From assembly GCA_047972995.1 (NCBI GenBank), contig JBKEBD010000016.1:62001-126000 (forward strand): a DNA stretch of 64,000 nt, written 5' to 3'. Below are positions 23,660-33,764 of the stretch, one piece after another. Both the position numbers and the translations under genes were made by a program. Position 1 is the stretch's first letter; every line of letters starts with the position of its first letter. The notes under the pieces were generated by a model. It was given only the letters and a program-made list of their open reading frames with translations, did not search any database and was not told the origin of the DNA. This stretch comes from JBKEDC01 sp047972995. Lineage in GTDB: Bacteria > Bacteroidota > Bacteroidia > Bacteroidales > Prolixibacteraceae.

Positions 23660-25483
23660 CTAAAAGTTTTGCATATTGTGAAGTTTGCAATACTGCCCTC
23701 CTGCGGCGAGTAATTCTTCATGCTTGCCCATCTCGATGATGCGACCAGCTTCCATAACGCAAATTACATCGGCGTTTTTAATGGTAGAAAGACGGTGAGC
23801 AATCACCAATGAAGTACGATCTTTCATGAGGTTTTCTAAGGCTTCTTGCACTAGTTTTTCCGATTCGGTGTCGAGTGCAGAGGTTGCTTCATCAAGAATC
23901 AAAATTGGCGGATTGCGCAATATGGCTCGCGCAATAGAAATACGCTGTTTTTGTCCACCCGAAAGCTTATCGCCACGGTCGCCAATGTTTGTTTGATACC
24001 CTTCTTCAGTGTGTACGATAAACTCATGCGCATTGGCAATTTTTGCTGCTGCTTCCACCGATTCTGGTGTAGCGTGTTCTACTCCAAAAGCGATATTATT
24101 ATATATAGTATCGTTGAATAGAATCGCATCTTGATTCACATTTCCCATCAGGTTACGCAAATCGAAGAGCTTAATCTTGCGAACATCTACACCATCGATA
24201 GTAATTGTACCAGACTGAATATCCCAAAAACGAGGCAACAAATCTACCATGGTGGTTTTACCACTACCCGACTTACCCACTAGCGCCACAGTTTGTCCTT
24301 TCTTAATGGTTAGATTCACGGTATCGAGCACTTTGTCATTCTGATATGCAAAGCTGACATCTTTATAGGTGATTTCCCCCTCGAAAGTAGGTTTTGATTG
24401 CGCACCCGGCTCATCTTTAATTGTATTCTCTGCCGAAAGAATCTTATCGATACGTTCCATCGAAGCCATCCCTTTTTCTACATTATATAGCGCACTTGAA
24501 AAAGCTTTGGCAGGATTGATGATGTTATAGAAGAACACCATGTAAACAATGAAATCTTGAGGGCTCAAAGCTCCTGCTCCTCCATCAATAATTAGGTTTC
24601 CACCAAACCAAAGCACCACTACGATAACAAATGTACCTAAGAATTCGCTCATTGGCGATGCCATGGAATGACGACTCATTACCGCATTCTGAATAACTCG
24701 ATATTGTTCTAACTCGCCTTCAAATCGAACCTTGGCTTTCTTTTCTGCTGTAAATGCCTTAATGATGCGCAAACCCGTAATATCTTCTTCAATTACCGAC
24801 AGAATTTCGCCTAATTTTTGCGTGCCTTTACGCGATTGGCGTTTTAGGCTTTTCCCAATTCTACCGATAATAAAACCCGCCACTGGCAACATAACAAACA
24901 CAAAGATGGTAAGACTCCAACTCGTGTATATCATATAGGCCAACGAGGTGAAAATAAGAATTGGATTTTTAAACAGCATATCTAGCGAGCTCATGACTGA
25001 ATTTTCCACTTCTTGCACATCGCTTGTCATACGCGCCATAATGTCGCCTTTTCGTTCATCGGAAAAGAAGCCCAAAGGCAACGAAACAATCTTACTGTAA
25101 AGTTTTTGGCGAATGTCGCGCACCACGCTGTTTCGAATAATCACCATGGTGTAACTTGAAAGAAACATAAACAAAGCCTTGAAAAAAACCATCACCACCA
25201 TGAAGATACCAATGTACATTAGTGTGGTTGATGCCCCTTGTGTTTCTTTAAAATAGGTAATATAATATGCTCCATTATGCTTAATTGCATCCATTGAAAA
25301 ACTCCAATCCATCATGATGTGCACTTCATCGTCGGTGTTGAAGAGAATGCCCAAAATGGGAGCCAAAAAAACAAAGGAAAATGCAGTAAAAATCGCTGAA
25401 AGTAGATTAAACAAGATGTTCAATCCCACTTTCGATTTATATGGCGTGATAAATCGCCCTAAAATTTTAAATAAGTCTTTCAT
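23660..25483 (-). CDS. MsbA-like ABC exporter (fused permease-ATPase)
   Basis: From ATG 25483 the protein has 607 residues: six transmembrane helices of ABC-exporter type in residues 1-345 (the first and second separated by a 60-residue periplasmic loop), then an ATPase with Walker A GKSGSGKTT, Q-loop GNVNQD, signature LSGGQKQR, Walker B ILILDEATSAL and H-loop AHR. This architecture is that of MsbA, which flips lipid A core across the inner membrane, but lipid specificity cannot be read from sequence. The frame extends 18 codons upstream, but those codons lie in a repeat-like intergenic stretch. purB lies upstream on the same strand. Confidence 0.9.
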   Translation of the reverse strand: MKDLFKILGRFITPYKSKVGLNILFNLLSAIFTAFSFVFLAPILGILFNTDDEVHIMMDWSFSMDAIKHNGAYYITYFKETQGASTTLMYIGIFMVVMVFFKALFMFLSSYTMVIIRNSVVRDIRQKLYSKIVSLPLGFFSDERKGDIMARMTSDVQEVENSVMSSLDMLFKNPILIFTSLAYMIYTSWSLTIFVFVMLPVAGFIIGRIGKSLKRQSRKGTQKLGEILSVIEEDITGLRIIKAFTAEKKAKVRFEGELEQYRVIQNAVMSRHSMASPMSEFLGTFVIVVVLWFGGNLIIDGGAGALSPQDFIVYMVFFYNIINPAKAFSSALYNVEKGMASMERIDKILSAENTIKDEPGAQSKPTFEGEITYKDVSFAYQNDKVLDTVNLTIKKGQTVALVGKSGSGKTTMVDLLPRFWDIQSGTITIDGVDVRKIKLFDLRNLMGNVNQDAILFNDTIYNNIAFGVEHATPESVEAAAKIANAHEFIVHTEEGYQTNIGDRGDKLSGGQKQRISIARAILRNPPILILDEATSALDTESEKLVQEALENLMKDRTSLVIAHRLSTIKNADVICVMEAGRIIEMGKHEELLAAGGQYCKLHNMQNF

Positions 25484-25560
25484 GTTTCTTTGAGTGCGAA
25501 AACGATTACGAATTACGCAGGTTTTGACCCCCTGCATTAAATTAGCACATTGTCGCGTTA

Positions 25561-26907
25561 TTAAAAGATACCGGTGTAGTTTGAAGGTGTAATTGTTTTT
25601 AATTCAGCTTTCAATTCATCGCTCACATTCAATGTGTCGATAAATTCGTGCACCACTTGCTGGTCGATTTTCTTATTTACTCGTGTTAAATCGCGCAATG
25701 CTTCATAAGGATTAGGATATGCCTCACGACGCAAAATGGTTTGAATTGCCTCTGCCACTACTGGCCAGTTATTTTCTAAATCGCGAGCAATAGCTGCTTC
25801 GTTAAGCAAGAGTTTATCTAATCCTCGCATGGTTGAAGATACCGCAATCAGTGTGTGGGCGAAAGGCATTCCAATGGTACGAAGCACTGTCGAGTCGGTC
25901 AAATCGCGTTGCAAACGAGAAACAGGCAATTTAATTGCCAAGTGTTCGAAAAGGGCATTTGCCACGCCAATGTTTCCTTCTGAATTTTCAAAATCAATAG
26001 GGTTTACTTTGTGTGGCATGGCGGAAGAACCCACTTCACCAGCTTTAATCTTTTGTTTGAAATATTCCATCGAGATGTAAGTCCACATATCGCGGTCTAA
26101 ATCTAAGATGATCGTATTAATGCGCTTCAATGCGTCAAACACCGAGGCGTGATTATCGTAATTGGCAATTTGCGTGGTGTATTGTGCACGCTCTAAACCC
26201 AAATGATTTTTCACAAATTGGTTTCCGAAAGTTCTCCAATCGTAGTTCGGATAAGCAATGTGGTGGGCATTGAAGTTACCTGTTGCGCCACCAAATTTAG
26301 CATCGATATTTACAGCTTTAAGTTGTGCCAACTGCACTTTCAATCGCTCTACAAACACGCGAATTTCTTTACCTAAATTGGTAGGCGAAGCTGGCTGACC
26401 GTGTGTTTTGGCTAGCATTGGAATATTACTCCATTCGTTTGCCAAGCTTTCTAGTTTAGCCACCATGGCTTCAATAGCGGGATAGTATTCTTCCACTAAT
26501 GCGTCTTGAATAGACTTTGGCACCGATGTATTATTAATATCCTGCGAAGTTAAACCGAAGTGAATAAATTCTTTATATGCGTTCAAGTTTAGCTTATCAA
26601 ATTCTTCTTTCAAGAAATACTCTACAGCTTTCACATCGTGGTTGGTTACCTTTTCAATATCTTTAATGCGCTGTGCATCTTCCACCGAAAAATCTACTAC
26701 AATTTGGCGCAAAGCGGGGAAATGAGTTTTATCGAAATCAGCCAATTGAGGCAAAGGTAGCTCGCAAAGGGCAATGAAATATTCTACTTCCACGAACGTG
26801 CGATATTTAATCAATGCATATTCTGAAAAGTAGTTTTCTAAATTCGCTACTTTCGAGCGATATCGTCCATCGATTGGCGTGATAGCCGTTAATGCGTTTA
26901 ATTCCAT
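25561..26907 (-). CDS. purB: Adenylosuccinate lyase
   Basis: The 448-residue enzyme belongs to the fumarase/aspartase superfamily and splits adenylosuccinate and SAICAR in purine synthesis. Signatures are TSQDINNTSVPKSI, KTHGQPASPTNLGKE with the catalytic His, and GSSAMPHKVNPIDFENSEG with the catalytic Ser loop. The length and the Met start (MELNALTAITPIDGRY) are typical of the long (E. coli-like) PurB type. It is separated from the ABC exporter by 77 bases. Confidence 0.97.
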   Translation of the reverse strand: MELNALTAITPIDGRYRSKVANLENYFSEYALIKYRTFVEVEYFIALCELPLPQLADFDKTHFPALRQIVVDFSVEDAQRIKDIEKVTNHDVKAVEYFLKEEFDKLNLNAYKEFIHFGLTSQDINNTSVPKSIQDALVEEYYPAIEAMVAKLESLANEWSNIPMLAKTHGQPASPTNLGKEIRVFVERLKVQLAQLKAVNIDAKFGGATGNFNAHHIAYPNYDWRTFGNQFVKNHLGLERAQYTTQIANYDNHASVFDALKRINTIILDLDRDMWTYISMEYFKQKIKAGEVGSSAMPHKVNPIDFENSEGNIGVANALFEHLAIKLPVSRLQRDLTDSTVLRTIGMPFAHTLIAVSSTMRGLDKLLLNEAAIARDLENNWPVVAEAIQTILRREAYPNPYEALRDLTRVNKKIDQQVVHEFIDTLNVSDELKAELKTITPSNYTGIF

Positions 26908-27532
26908 GTTGTATTTTTATTTTTAAAGTCGCTAAGATAGTCATTTCACATGAAAATGGGCTCGGCAAGAGTCACAAACTCCTCCAGGCTCAAGTTTCTG
27001 TTAAGCGAAAAGCTATTTCACAACACAAACCGCCCCTTTCTGCTTTTTGGAAACAAAGCTTTTGAGCTTAAATCGCATCATTCTGTTCAGCTTAAAGCTT
27101 GGTTTCAGCCAAAAATTGGACGTTCGATTCGAAGAAACCAATTGTTTCAGCTCGAACAATTCGGTGCTACTAACCGCAAAGGTATTTTTTGAGCAAAATG
27201 CACTAATCCCGCTTTGGTTAAGGGTTAATTTCTGCTCAAATTATGCGATTCTAATTTGGTTTTTATAACAGTTATCACGAAAAGTTTCAATTACAAATCT
27301 ACCTCAAAGCAAACAAATATCTACAACACAATTGCTTAGCTAATTTTTTTATTTTTATTTGTATTCTACTGTGAATTTGCTCTAAATGCACACTGTAGGC
27401 TGCAAGTCCAATATCTGACATCGGATATTCTGGCTGTTATTTGAAAAAAATAAACAAATGAAAATTTGTAACGGAAGTCCGAAATTTATTCTCTACTTTT
27501 AACCCCTAAATATTCCTTATTATCATGATATC
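26908..27532. other. Divergent intergenic region purB/nfeD, no gene seen
   Basis: These 625 bases hold only short frames with unnatural composition. Several A/T-rich half-palindromes (such as AGCTTTTGAGCTTAA) are present, but no terminator, tRNA or protein signature. It must hold the promoters of purB and of the NfeD gene. Confidence 0.6.
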
Positions 27533-28945
27533 ATGAGAAAAATTTTCAGCCTGCTGATTATGGTATTGAGCTTTCAGTCCATTGGTTTTGCCCAAGAGAA
27601 TGAAAAAAAATCGCTCATCTACCAACTCAATATTAAAGAAGAAATTTCACCTAAAGTGTGGCGCAACACGCAACACGCTTTCGAAAAGGCCGACAGCCTT
27701 CATGCCGATTTAATTCTAATTCACATGAACACCTATGGTGGACTGGTTGATAGTGCCGACTCTATCCGCACTAAAATTTTAAATAGCACCATACCGGTTT
27801 ATGTGTTTATCGACAATAACGCAGCTAGTGCAGGAGCTCTAATTTCTATTGCTTGCGATAGCATATATATGCGCAAAGGAGGAAGCATAGGTGCTGCTTC
27901 GGTGGTGAATCAATCGGGCGAGAAAATGCCCGATAAATATCAATCGTATATGCGGGCTACCATGCGAGCTACAGCCGAATCTCACGGTTGCGACACCATT
28001 GTGGAAAATGGAAAAACGCAAATCATTTGGCACCGCAATCCACTCATGGCAGAAGCTATGGTAGATGAAAAGGTAGTAGTGCCCGGCGTGGTCGACTCTA
28101 CACAGATTCTCACGTTCACTCCTTCGGAAGCTATGAAACATGGCTTTTGCGAGGGCACAGCTGAAAACATTAGCGAACTCCTCGAAAAACTTCATTACGA
28201 TGATTATGAAATTGTGGAATATAAACCCTCGTTCATCGAAAAAATCATAGGATTCTTGGTGAACCCCATGATTTCAGGCATTCTCATCATGGCTATTATT
28301 GGTGGCATTTACTACGAAATGCAATCTCCCGGACTAGGATTCCCCATCATTGTGGCTCTTTTAGCTGCAGTGGCTTACTTTGCTCCGCTTTATTTAGAAG
28401 GATTAGCTGAACATTGGGAAATTCTCCTTTTCATTGTCGGACTGATACTCATTGCGCTCGAAATATTCGTCATACCTGGATTTGGTGTAGCTGGCATTTC
28501 GGGCATTATCATTACATTAGGCGCATTAGTGCTTAGCTTGGTTCAGAATGTCGATTTTAACTTCGAAGGTGTGCCTGCTAGTCGATTAACATCGGCTGTG
28601 AGCTTGGTGCTCATTTCGGTAACCGCCGCCACGGTGGGAAGCATTTACCTTTCATCGAAAATTTTTGGCGCAAGCAAAGGACCATTTAGCCGACTTTCAC
28701 TACACACCGTGCAAGAGGTGCAAGATGGCTATGTGGGAGTAGATAACTCGAGCAAAAACTTGGTAGGCGAATTGGCAGTTGCCACTACCGTACTTCGTCC
28801 ATCGGGCAAGGTGAACGTGCACGGGAAGCATTACGATGCAGTGTCCACCTTCGGCTTTATCGACAAGGGAGTGCAAGTAAAAATTGTGCGCCAAGAAGCT
28901 GCTCAGCTTTATGTGGAAGAACACCTCGAACCAGAAGTTGAATAA
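27533..28945 (+). CDS. NfeD-type membrane-bound serine protease (ClpP class)
   Basis: The 470-residue protein has a signal peptide (MRKIFSLLIMVLSFQSIGFAQ) and a ClpP-class protease domain with MNTYGGLVDSADSIR, NNAASAGALISIACD holding the nucleophilic Ser and DKYQSYMRAT with the likely general-base Lys. Four or five membrane helices (residues 240-370) follow, and a C-terminal OB-fold NfeD domain (GYVGVDNSSKNLVGELAVA...HGKHYDAVST). Members of this NfeD1b class work with SPFH/stomatin proteins in membrane quality control, but no SPFH gene is seen here. The next gene starts 15 bases later. Confidence 0.92.
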   Translation: MRKIFSLLIMVLSFQSIGFAQENEKKSLIYQLNIKEEISPKVWRNTQHAFEKADSLHADLILIHMNTYGGLVDSADSIRTKILNSTIPVYVFIDNNAASAGALISIACDSIYMRKGGSIGAASVVNQSGEKMPDKYQSYMRATMRATAESHGCDTIVENGKTQIIWHRNPLMAEAMVDEKVVVPGVVDSTQILTFTPSEAMKHGFCEGTAENISELLEKLHYDDYEIVEYKPSFIEKIIGFLVNPMISGILIMAIIGGIYYEMQSPGLGFPIIVALLAAVAYFAPLYLEGLAEHWEILLFIVGLILIALEIFVIPGFGVAGISGIIITLGALVLSLVQNVDFNFEGVPASRLTSAVSLVLISVTAATVGSIYLSSKIFGASKGPFSRLSLHTVQEVQDGYVGVDNSSKNLVGELAVATTVLRPSGKVNVHGKHYDAVSTFGFIDKGVQVKIVRQEAAQLYVEEHLEPEVE

Positions 28946-28960
28946 ATTATTAACAGCGCT

Positions 28961-29545
28961 ATGACACTCCATACCCTTATTATCATCTTGGCTTTTGTTC
29001 CCTTAATATCGAGTCTGCTATTGGCTTATCAAACCATGCGTGCTGGCTTTAGCATTTGGGGGAAGGCATCTATTGCTTCCAAATGGCTCTATTATTTTGC
29101 AAAGACAATAGCTGCAATAGCACTTTTGCTCACTGCCCTAGCCTCGCTTGTACCTCAATTCTATTTAAATTTTGCAGGAACTGTGCAAATGGAAGTGCCT
29201 TTTTCGCAACGCATACTAGCTGTTGTTTTCTTGTTGGCGGGCAATTTGCTTTTGCTCCTTGCCCAATATGAACTGAGCATTTTCACACGCATTGGGCTAC
29301 CCCAAGGGAAACACGCCCTTTGCACAAGCGGAGTATATGCCCTAAGCCGTAACCCCATGTACACTAGCCTAATTTTCTTCTTCATTGCTTGTTTTCTGCT
29401 GAATCCTAACCTGATACTAGCATTAGTATTAGCTGCTAGCTTTGTGGTGCACTGCCACATCATACGCCGAGAAGAAGAATACCTCTCGCTGGAATTTGGC
29501 GAAGAATACGAGGCTTACCGAAGCAAAACGGCAAAGTTTTTGTAG
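28961..29545 (+). CDS. Isoprenylcysteine carboxyl methyltransferase-family membrane protein
   Basis: The 194-residue integral membrane protein has five hydrophobic helices and the C-terminal ICMT/PEMT signature: GVYALSRNPMYTSLIFFF, then HIIRREEEYLSLEFGEEYEAYRSK. Bacterial members methylate small molecules or lipids, or are only structurally related; substrate is unknown. It is downstream of and probably co-transcribed with the NfeD protease. Confidence 0.82.
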   Translation: MTLHTLIIILAFVPLISSLLLAYQTMRAGFSIWGKASIASKWLYYFAKTIAAIALLLTALASLVPQFYLNFAGTVQMEVPFSQRILAVVFLLAGNLLLLLAQYELSIFTRIGLPQGKHALCTSGVYALSRNPMYTSLIFFFIACFLLNPNLILALVLAASFVVHCHIIRREEEYLSLEFGEEYEAYRSKTAKFL

Positions 29546-29571
29546 GTCAGCGTACTCTCCAAGAAAAATTC

Positions 29572-29579
29572 TATATTTG
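29572..29579 (+). promoter_or_regulatory. Candidate -7 box TATATTTG for ettA
   Basis: TATATTTG matches TAnnTTTG and lies 26 bases upstream of the ettA start codon. Confidence 0.5.
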
Positions 29580-29605
29580 TTCACAAATAACAATTCAAAA
29601 AGATT

Positions 29606-31291
29606 ATGAGCGACGATAAGAAGATTATCTTTTCTATGCATAGGGTAAATAAAATTTACCCTCCACAGAAACAAGTCATTAAAGACATTTCTCTTTCCTT
29701 CTTCCTTGGTGCTAAAATTGGTATCATTGGTTTGAACGGTTCGGGTAAATCGACCCTACTAAAAATCATTGCGGGCATTGAAAAAGACTACCAAGGAGAT
29801 GTGGTTTTCTCGCCCGGATACACCGTGGGATACCTAGAGCAAGAACCTAAGTTCGATCCTACAAAAACCGTACGCGAAATTGTAGAAGAAGGAGCACAAG
29901 AAACAGTAGATGTGCTGAATGCCTACAACGCCATCAACGATAAATTTTGCGAGCCTGAGGTGTTGGAAGATCCCGATAAGATGCAAGCACTCATGGATGA
30001 GCAGGCCAATCTGCAAGAAAAAATCGATGCACTCGATGCTTGGAACCTCGACTCTAAACTAGAGCGTGCCATGGATGCGCTTCGCTGTCCTCCAAGCGAT
30101 CAGCCTGTGGGCGAACTTTCAGGTGGTGAGCAACGCCGTGTGGCACTTTGTCGCCTACTGCTGAAGCAACCCGATGTATTGCTACTTGATGAGCCTACCA
30201 ACCACCTCGATGCCGAATCAATTCACTGGTTAGAGCAACACCTACAACAATATGCCGGCACCGTAATTTGCATTACCCACGACCGCTATTTCTTAGATAA
30301 TGTGGCAGGCTGGATTCTTGAACTCGACCGTGGCGAAGGTATTCCTTGGCAAGGCAACTACTCTTCGTGGCTCGATCAAAAATCGAAACGCCTAGCGCAA
30401 GAAGAAAAACAAGCATCGAAACGCAGAAAGACTTTAGAACGAGAATTGGAGTGGATTAAAATGGCACCCAAAGCTCGTCATGCTAAATCAAAAGCTCGTT
30501 TGAATGCTTACGATCAATTGATGAACGAAGATACCAAACAAAAAGAAGAAAAATTGGAAATCTTCATTCCTAATGGCCCTCGATTGGGCGAACGTGTGAT
30601 TAAAGCCGAAGGTGTTACTAAAGCCTATGGCGACCGAGTGCTTTTTGAAAACCTAAACTTCACATTGCCTCCAAATGGTATTGTGGGTGTGGTTGGTCCG
30701 AACGGTGCTGGTAAAACTACACTCTTCAAGCTCATTATGAAACAAATTGAAGCCGACAAAGGTACTTTCGATGTGGGTGAAACCGTAAAAATTTCTTATG
30801 TGGACCAATCGCATGGCGACATTGACCCCGAGAAAACGGTTTACCAAGTGATTTCTGGAGGTGCAGACCTCATTAACATGGGCGGGCGACAAATTAATGC
30901 ACGCGCTTATGTGTCACGTTTCAACTTTGCAGGTTCCGACCAAGAGAAAAAATGCAGTATGCTCTCGGGTGGTGAGCGCAACCGCTTGCACCTAGCCATG
31001 GCACTAAAAGAAGAAGGCAACGTGCTATTGCTCGATGAGCCTACCAACGATATTGATGTGAATACACTTCGTGCCCTTGAGGAAGGTTTGCTTGACTTTG
31101 CAGGCTGTGCGGTGGTTATTTCCCACGACCGTTGGTTCCTCGACCGTATTGCTACCCACATCCTTGCTTTCGAGGGCGATTCTTACGTACACTTCTTTGA
31201 AGGTTCGTATTCGGAGTACGAAGAAAACAAAAAGAAACGCTTAGGCGATGTTGGTCCTACACGAATTAAATATCGTAAGTTAATGTACTAA
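29606..31291 (+). CDS. ettA: Energy-dependent translational throttle protein EttA (ABC-F)
   Basis: The 561-residue soluble protein has two ABC domains without membrane helices. The first has Walker A GLNGSGKS near residue 42, signature LSGGEQRR and Walker B LLLDEPTNHLD. An arm/linker rich in charged residues follows (KSKRLAQEEKQASKRRKTLERE, PKARHAKSKARLNAYDQL). The second has GPNGAGKT, LSGGERNRLHLA and LLLDEPTNDID. The order and arm insert identify EttA, which binds the ribosomal E site and gates translation by ATP/ADP ratio. The length is normal for EttA. Confidence 0.95.
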   Translation: MSDDKKIIFSMHRVNKIYPPQKQVIKDISLSFFLGAKIGIIGLNGSGKSTLLKIIAGIEKDYQGDVVFSPGYTVGYLEQEPKFDPTKTVREIVEEGAQETVDVLNAYNAINDKFCEPEVLEDPDKMQALMDEQANLQEKIDALDAWNLDSKLERAMDALRCPPSDQPVGELSGGEQRRVALCRLLLKQPDVLLLDEPTNHLDAESIHWLEQHLQQYAGTVICITHDRYFLDNVAGWILELDRGEGIPWQGNYSSWLDQKSKRLAQEEKQASKRRKTLERELEWIKMAPKARHAKSKARLNAYDQLMNEDTKQKEEKLEIFIPNGPRLGERVIKAEGVTKAYGDRVLFENLNFTLPPNGIVGVVGPNGAGKTTLFKLIMKQIEADKGTFDVGETVKISYVDQSHGDIDPEKTVYQVISGGADLINMGGRQINARAYVSRFNFAGSDQEKKCSMLSGGERNRLHLAMALKEEGNVLLLDEPTNDIDVNTLRALEEGLLDFAGCAVVISHDRWFLDRIATHILAFEGDSYVHFFEGSYSEYEENKKKRLGDVGPTRIKYRKLMY

Positions 31292-31414
31292 TACTTCCCC
31301 ACTCTTTACACAAAGAAGTATTTGAAAAACCATTTGCAAATTTTATTTGCTTGAGAAACGTAAGCCCTGCTAGTCTGAAATACGGCAACGAAGGGCAAAC
31401 AGAATGGAAAACAG

Positions 31415-31464
31415 CAAGCGCTGGAAGTACGAAATATCAATGTATTTCGCACCTCTGGCGCTTG
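31415..31464. repeat. Imperfect long hairpin downstream of ettA
   Basis: CAAGCGC (31415) pairs with GCGCTTG (31458) and CGAAATA (31430) with TATTTCG (31443), with mismatched segments between. It is followed by GTGATTTTA, so it may serve as a weak terminator for ettA. Confidence 0.5.
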
Positions 31465-31506
31465 TGATTTTATGCTATATTAGCACCATTTAATAAAAAC
31501 ACTTTG

Positions 31507-31514
31507 TACCTTTG
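31507..31514 (+). promoter_or_regulatory. Candidate -7 box TACCTTTG for the secreted 186-aa protein gene
   Basis: TACCTTTG matches TAnnTTTG and lies 26 bases upstream of the ATG. Confidence 0.5.
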
Positions 31515-31540
31515 ATTCGTACAATCAATCATTTATAGTC

Positions 31541-32101
31541 ATGAAATCTTTATTCTCTGTTATTGCAGCCTTGCTATGGGCTAGTGTTAGTATGGCTCAA
31601 TCTTCTACCCCTCAACCTCAGGAGCACTCTAATGTAGTGAAAGAATATGATGAAAGCGGCAACATTACTCGATATGATTCTACTTATGTTAGGACTTGGT
31701 CGAGCAGCGATTCTGTAAGTTCGTCAGATTTTGAAGAAATGCAGCAGCATATGCAAGATATGCTTCGCGATTTTAATAATAACATCCGCATCAGTGGCTT
31801 TGTCGACAGTATAAAAGATCAGGTAAACGACTTCGATTTCGATGCCTTTAGCGATGATATACAAGTGGAATTTAATCAGCTTTTTCCGAAGGATTCCGTA
31901 ATCTTTACCTATCCGCTCGATAGCACTATGTTTGAACCAATCAATAAGTATTTCTCGAAAGAGTTCATGCAACAAATGCAACAGGGTACACAAAAACAAA
32001 TCGATAAATTTACTGACCCTGCGTATTACGAGCGCACAAAAAAGATGTTGGATGAACAGATGAAAAACTTCATGAAACAAATGGAAGTTGAAGAAAAATG
32101 A
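31541..32101 (+). CDS. Secreted protein of unknown function (186 aa)
   Basis: The product has a clear signal peptide (MKSLFSVIAALLWASVSMAQS) and a hydrophilic mature region rich in Asp, Gln and Met, with helical stretches (FEEMQQHMQDMLRDF, KEFMQQMQQGTQKQIDKF, LDEQMKNFMKQMEVEE). It has no cysteines or lipobox, suggesting a soluble periplasmic protein. I do not recognise a family. It has its own candidate promoter. radC is convergent. Confidence 0.75.
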   Translation: MKSLFSVIAALLWASVSMAQSSTPQPQEHSNVVKEYDESGNITRYDSTYVRTWSSSDSVSSSDFEEMQQHMQDMLRDFNNNIRISGFVDSIKDQVNDFDFDAFSDDIQVEFNQLFPKDSVIFTYPLDSTMFEPINKYFSKEFMQQMQQGTQKQIDKFTDPAYYERTKKMLDEQMKNFMKQMEVEEK

Positions 32102-32167
32102 AACAGGATTCGAATGTTCTACGATAATTGAGTAGGCCCCGATTCCAAAAACTTAATACACTTCGGC

Positions 32168-32860
32168 CTAAAGTATTCCTTCATCACCAAAGCTCAGATA
32201 TTTCTGGTGCGCAATGATGATGTGATCGAGCAACCTAATATCCATGATGCTTGCTGCTTGTTTAATCTTTTGCGTAATTTTTTTATCTTCCAGACTTGCT
32301 GTCATGGTTCCTGAAGGGTGATTATGGCAAAGAATGATGCCCGATGCCATATTTTCTAACGCATATTTCAGTATTAGGCGCACATCGGCTACCGTGCCTG
32401 TTATTCCCCCCGAACTAATGCGCTGCTTTCCCATTACTTTATTGGCTTGGCTGAGAATCATTACCCAGAATTCTTCGTGGGGTAAATCTTCTAAAATCGG
32501 ACGAAAAATATCGGCTACATGGCGAGATGTCGTAATAACAGAACGCTCCAATACATCTTGCTCCTTTCGCCTACGAGCAAGCTCACACATGGCCATAATA
32601 TTGATAGCTTTTGCCTCACCCACTCCCTTGAATTTTTGGAGCTGACTTTTATCGCATCGCCCCAGTTCCACCAAGTTATTATCTATCGAAGCTAAAATGC
32701 GCCTGGCAAGTTCCACTGCCGATTCTTTTGTCGAGCCTGAGCCCAAAATAATGGCTAATAATTCGGCATCGGAAAGAGCTCGTGATCCTTGTTCTGCCAG
32801 TTTTTCTCGTGGGCGGTCGGCAATAGCCCAATCTTTTATGCTTAGTTTATGGTCGGTCAT
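32168..32860 (-). CDS. radC: RadC-family JAB/MPN-domain protein
   Basis: From the ATG at 32860 (230 aa) the protein has the UPF0758 N-terminal helix-hairpin-helix region (RPREKLAEQGSRALSDAELLAIILGSG, LQKFKGVGEAKAINIMA) and a C-terminal JAB metalloprotease-like domain with CHNHPSGTMTASLEDKKIT, containing the HxH...D zinc motif. The family's historic DNA-repair name is not supported by later work and the actual role is unknown. A TTG two codons upstream is less likely. Confidence 0.93.
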   Translation of the reverse strand: MTDHKLSIKDWAIADRPREKLAEQGSRALSDAELLAIILGSGSTKESAVELARRILASIDNNLVELGRCDKSQLQKFKGVGEAKAINIMAMCELARRRKEQDVLERSVITTSRHVADIFRPILEDLPHEEFWVMILSQANKVMGKQRISSGGITGTVADVRLILKYALENMASGIILCHNHPSGTMTASLEDKKITQKIKQAASIMDIRLLDHIIIAHQKYLSFGDEGIL

Positions 32861-32873
32861 GCACAAATATAAT

Positions 32874-32912
32874 AAAAAAGCAATAGCCCCCCTTAAGGCA
32901 GCTATTGCTTAA
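32874..32912 (-). terminator. Terminator of the RND/ABC operon
   Basis: GCAATAGC (32880-32887) pairs with GCTATTGC (32901-32908). On the minus strand it is followed by six T. It closes the long minus-strand operon after the last permease gene. Confidence 0.8.
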
Positions 32913-32985
32913 TTTGAATTGGAGTGAGCTACTAAAAAGCTCAATCTATTAACCTGAGGCAAAATCTTATCCGAAACTCAAGTTA

Positions 32986-33690
32986 TTAGATGAAGCGTTC
33001 GCGTTTTTGCAGGTTAAATAAACCGCCTAGTAAAAAGACCAAGCTGCCCACCGCCAGAAACAAACGGTTTTTAATCAGAATGTTTCCCCAAAGCAATTCG
33101 CTCACGTTATATGGCACATCAAAAGGTCGGATGAAGATGTCCCACATGGTGTTTTCCATGGTGTCCGAAAGTACGGTTAGCAACACGCCAATCACCACAG
33201 CAACCACAGCCGTTCCATTTCCATTTTTAATGACTGTCGACAGCCAGAATGCCATGTTTCCTAGAAACAATATCGGGAACATAATTTGCGCTGTCATTTC
33301 GAATATATTCACCGGGGCAAGCAAGTAATTGCTCAACAAAGCGAAGCCCAACAAGAGCACGAAAACAATACCAAACACCATAATCAATCGCACCAACCAC
33401 ACTTTATAGCGGTAGTTTGGAATGCCAAAGAGTATTTCAAGAATGCCCGCATCTAAGTCATTTTGAATGCCGAAAGTCATGGGATAGAAAATCAGCAATA
33501 TTGCTGGGAATCGCATGACACCAAACACGAAGTTTTCGTCGGGAATATCGCCATCATAAATAGCAATGACCGAAATCAAAAGATAGAAAGCAACTGCAGC
33601 CAAGATGAACCACAGAAATTTGCCACCAAAAATAACCCTAAAGTTATACTTGATCATTTGAAGCCCATAGTCTAATCTATTTTCATTCAT
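32986..33690 (-). CDS. ABC-2-type membrane permease
   Basis: The 234-residue protein has six predicted helices (FLWFILAAVAFYLLISV, FPAILLIFYPMTFG, LIMVFGIVFVLLLGFAL, IMFPILFLGNMAFWL, AVVAVVIGVLLTVLS, LFLAVGSLVFLLGGLF). A polar loop after helix 2 (QNDLDAGILEILFGIPN) is as found in ABC-2 permeases. It lacks its own ATPase gene, but the gene just upstream ends in an ABC ATPase domain, so the two probably form one transporter. It is the last gene of the operon, 74 bases after its neighbour. Confidence 0.78.
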   Translation of the reverse strand: MNENRLDYGLQMIKYNFRVIFGGKFLWFILAAVAFYLLISVIAIYDGDIPDENFVFGVMRFPAILLIFYPMTFGIQNDLDAGILEILFGIPNYRYKVWLVRLIMVFGIVFVLLLGFALLSNYLLAPVNIFEMTAQIMFPILFLGNMAFWLSTVIKNGNGTAVVAVVIGVLLTVLSDTMENTMWDIFIRPFDVPYNVSELLWGNILIKNRLFLAVGSLVFLLGGLFNLQKRERFI

Positions 33691-33764
33691 TTCTTATTTT
33701 TTATCAATGTATGAAGTACGAAGCTTGAAGCACAAGCTGCGAAGTCAATTCGTAATTCCTAATT

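Noticed and set aside
26950..27268. Two 70-80-aa frames in the purB/nfeD gap
   Set aside because: They overlap in two phases, have no recognisable signature and unnatural composition.
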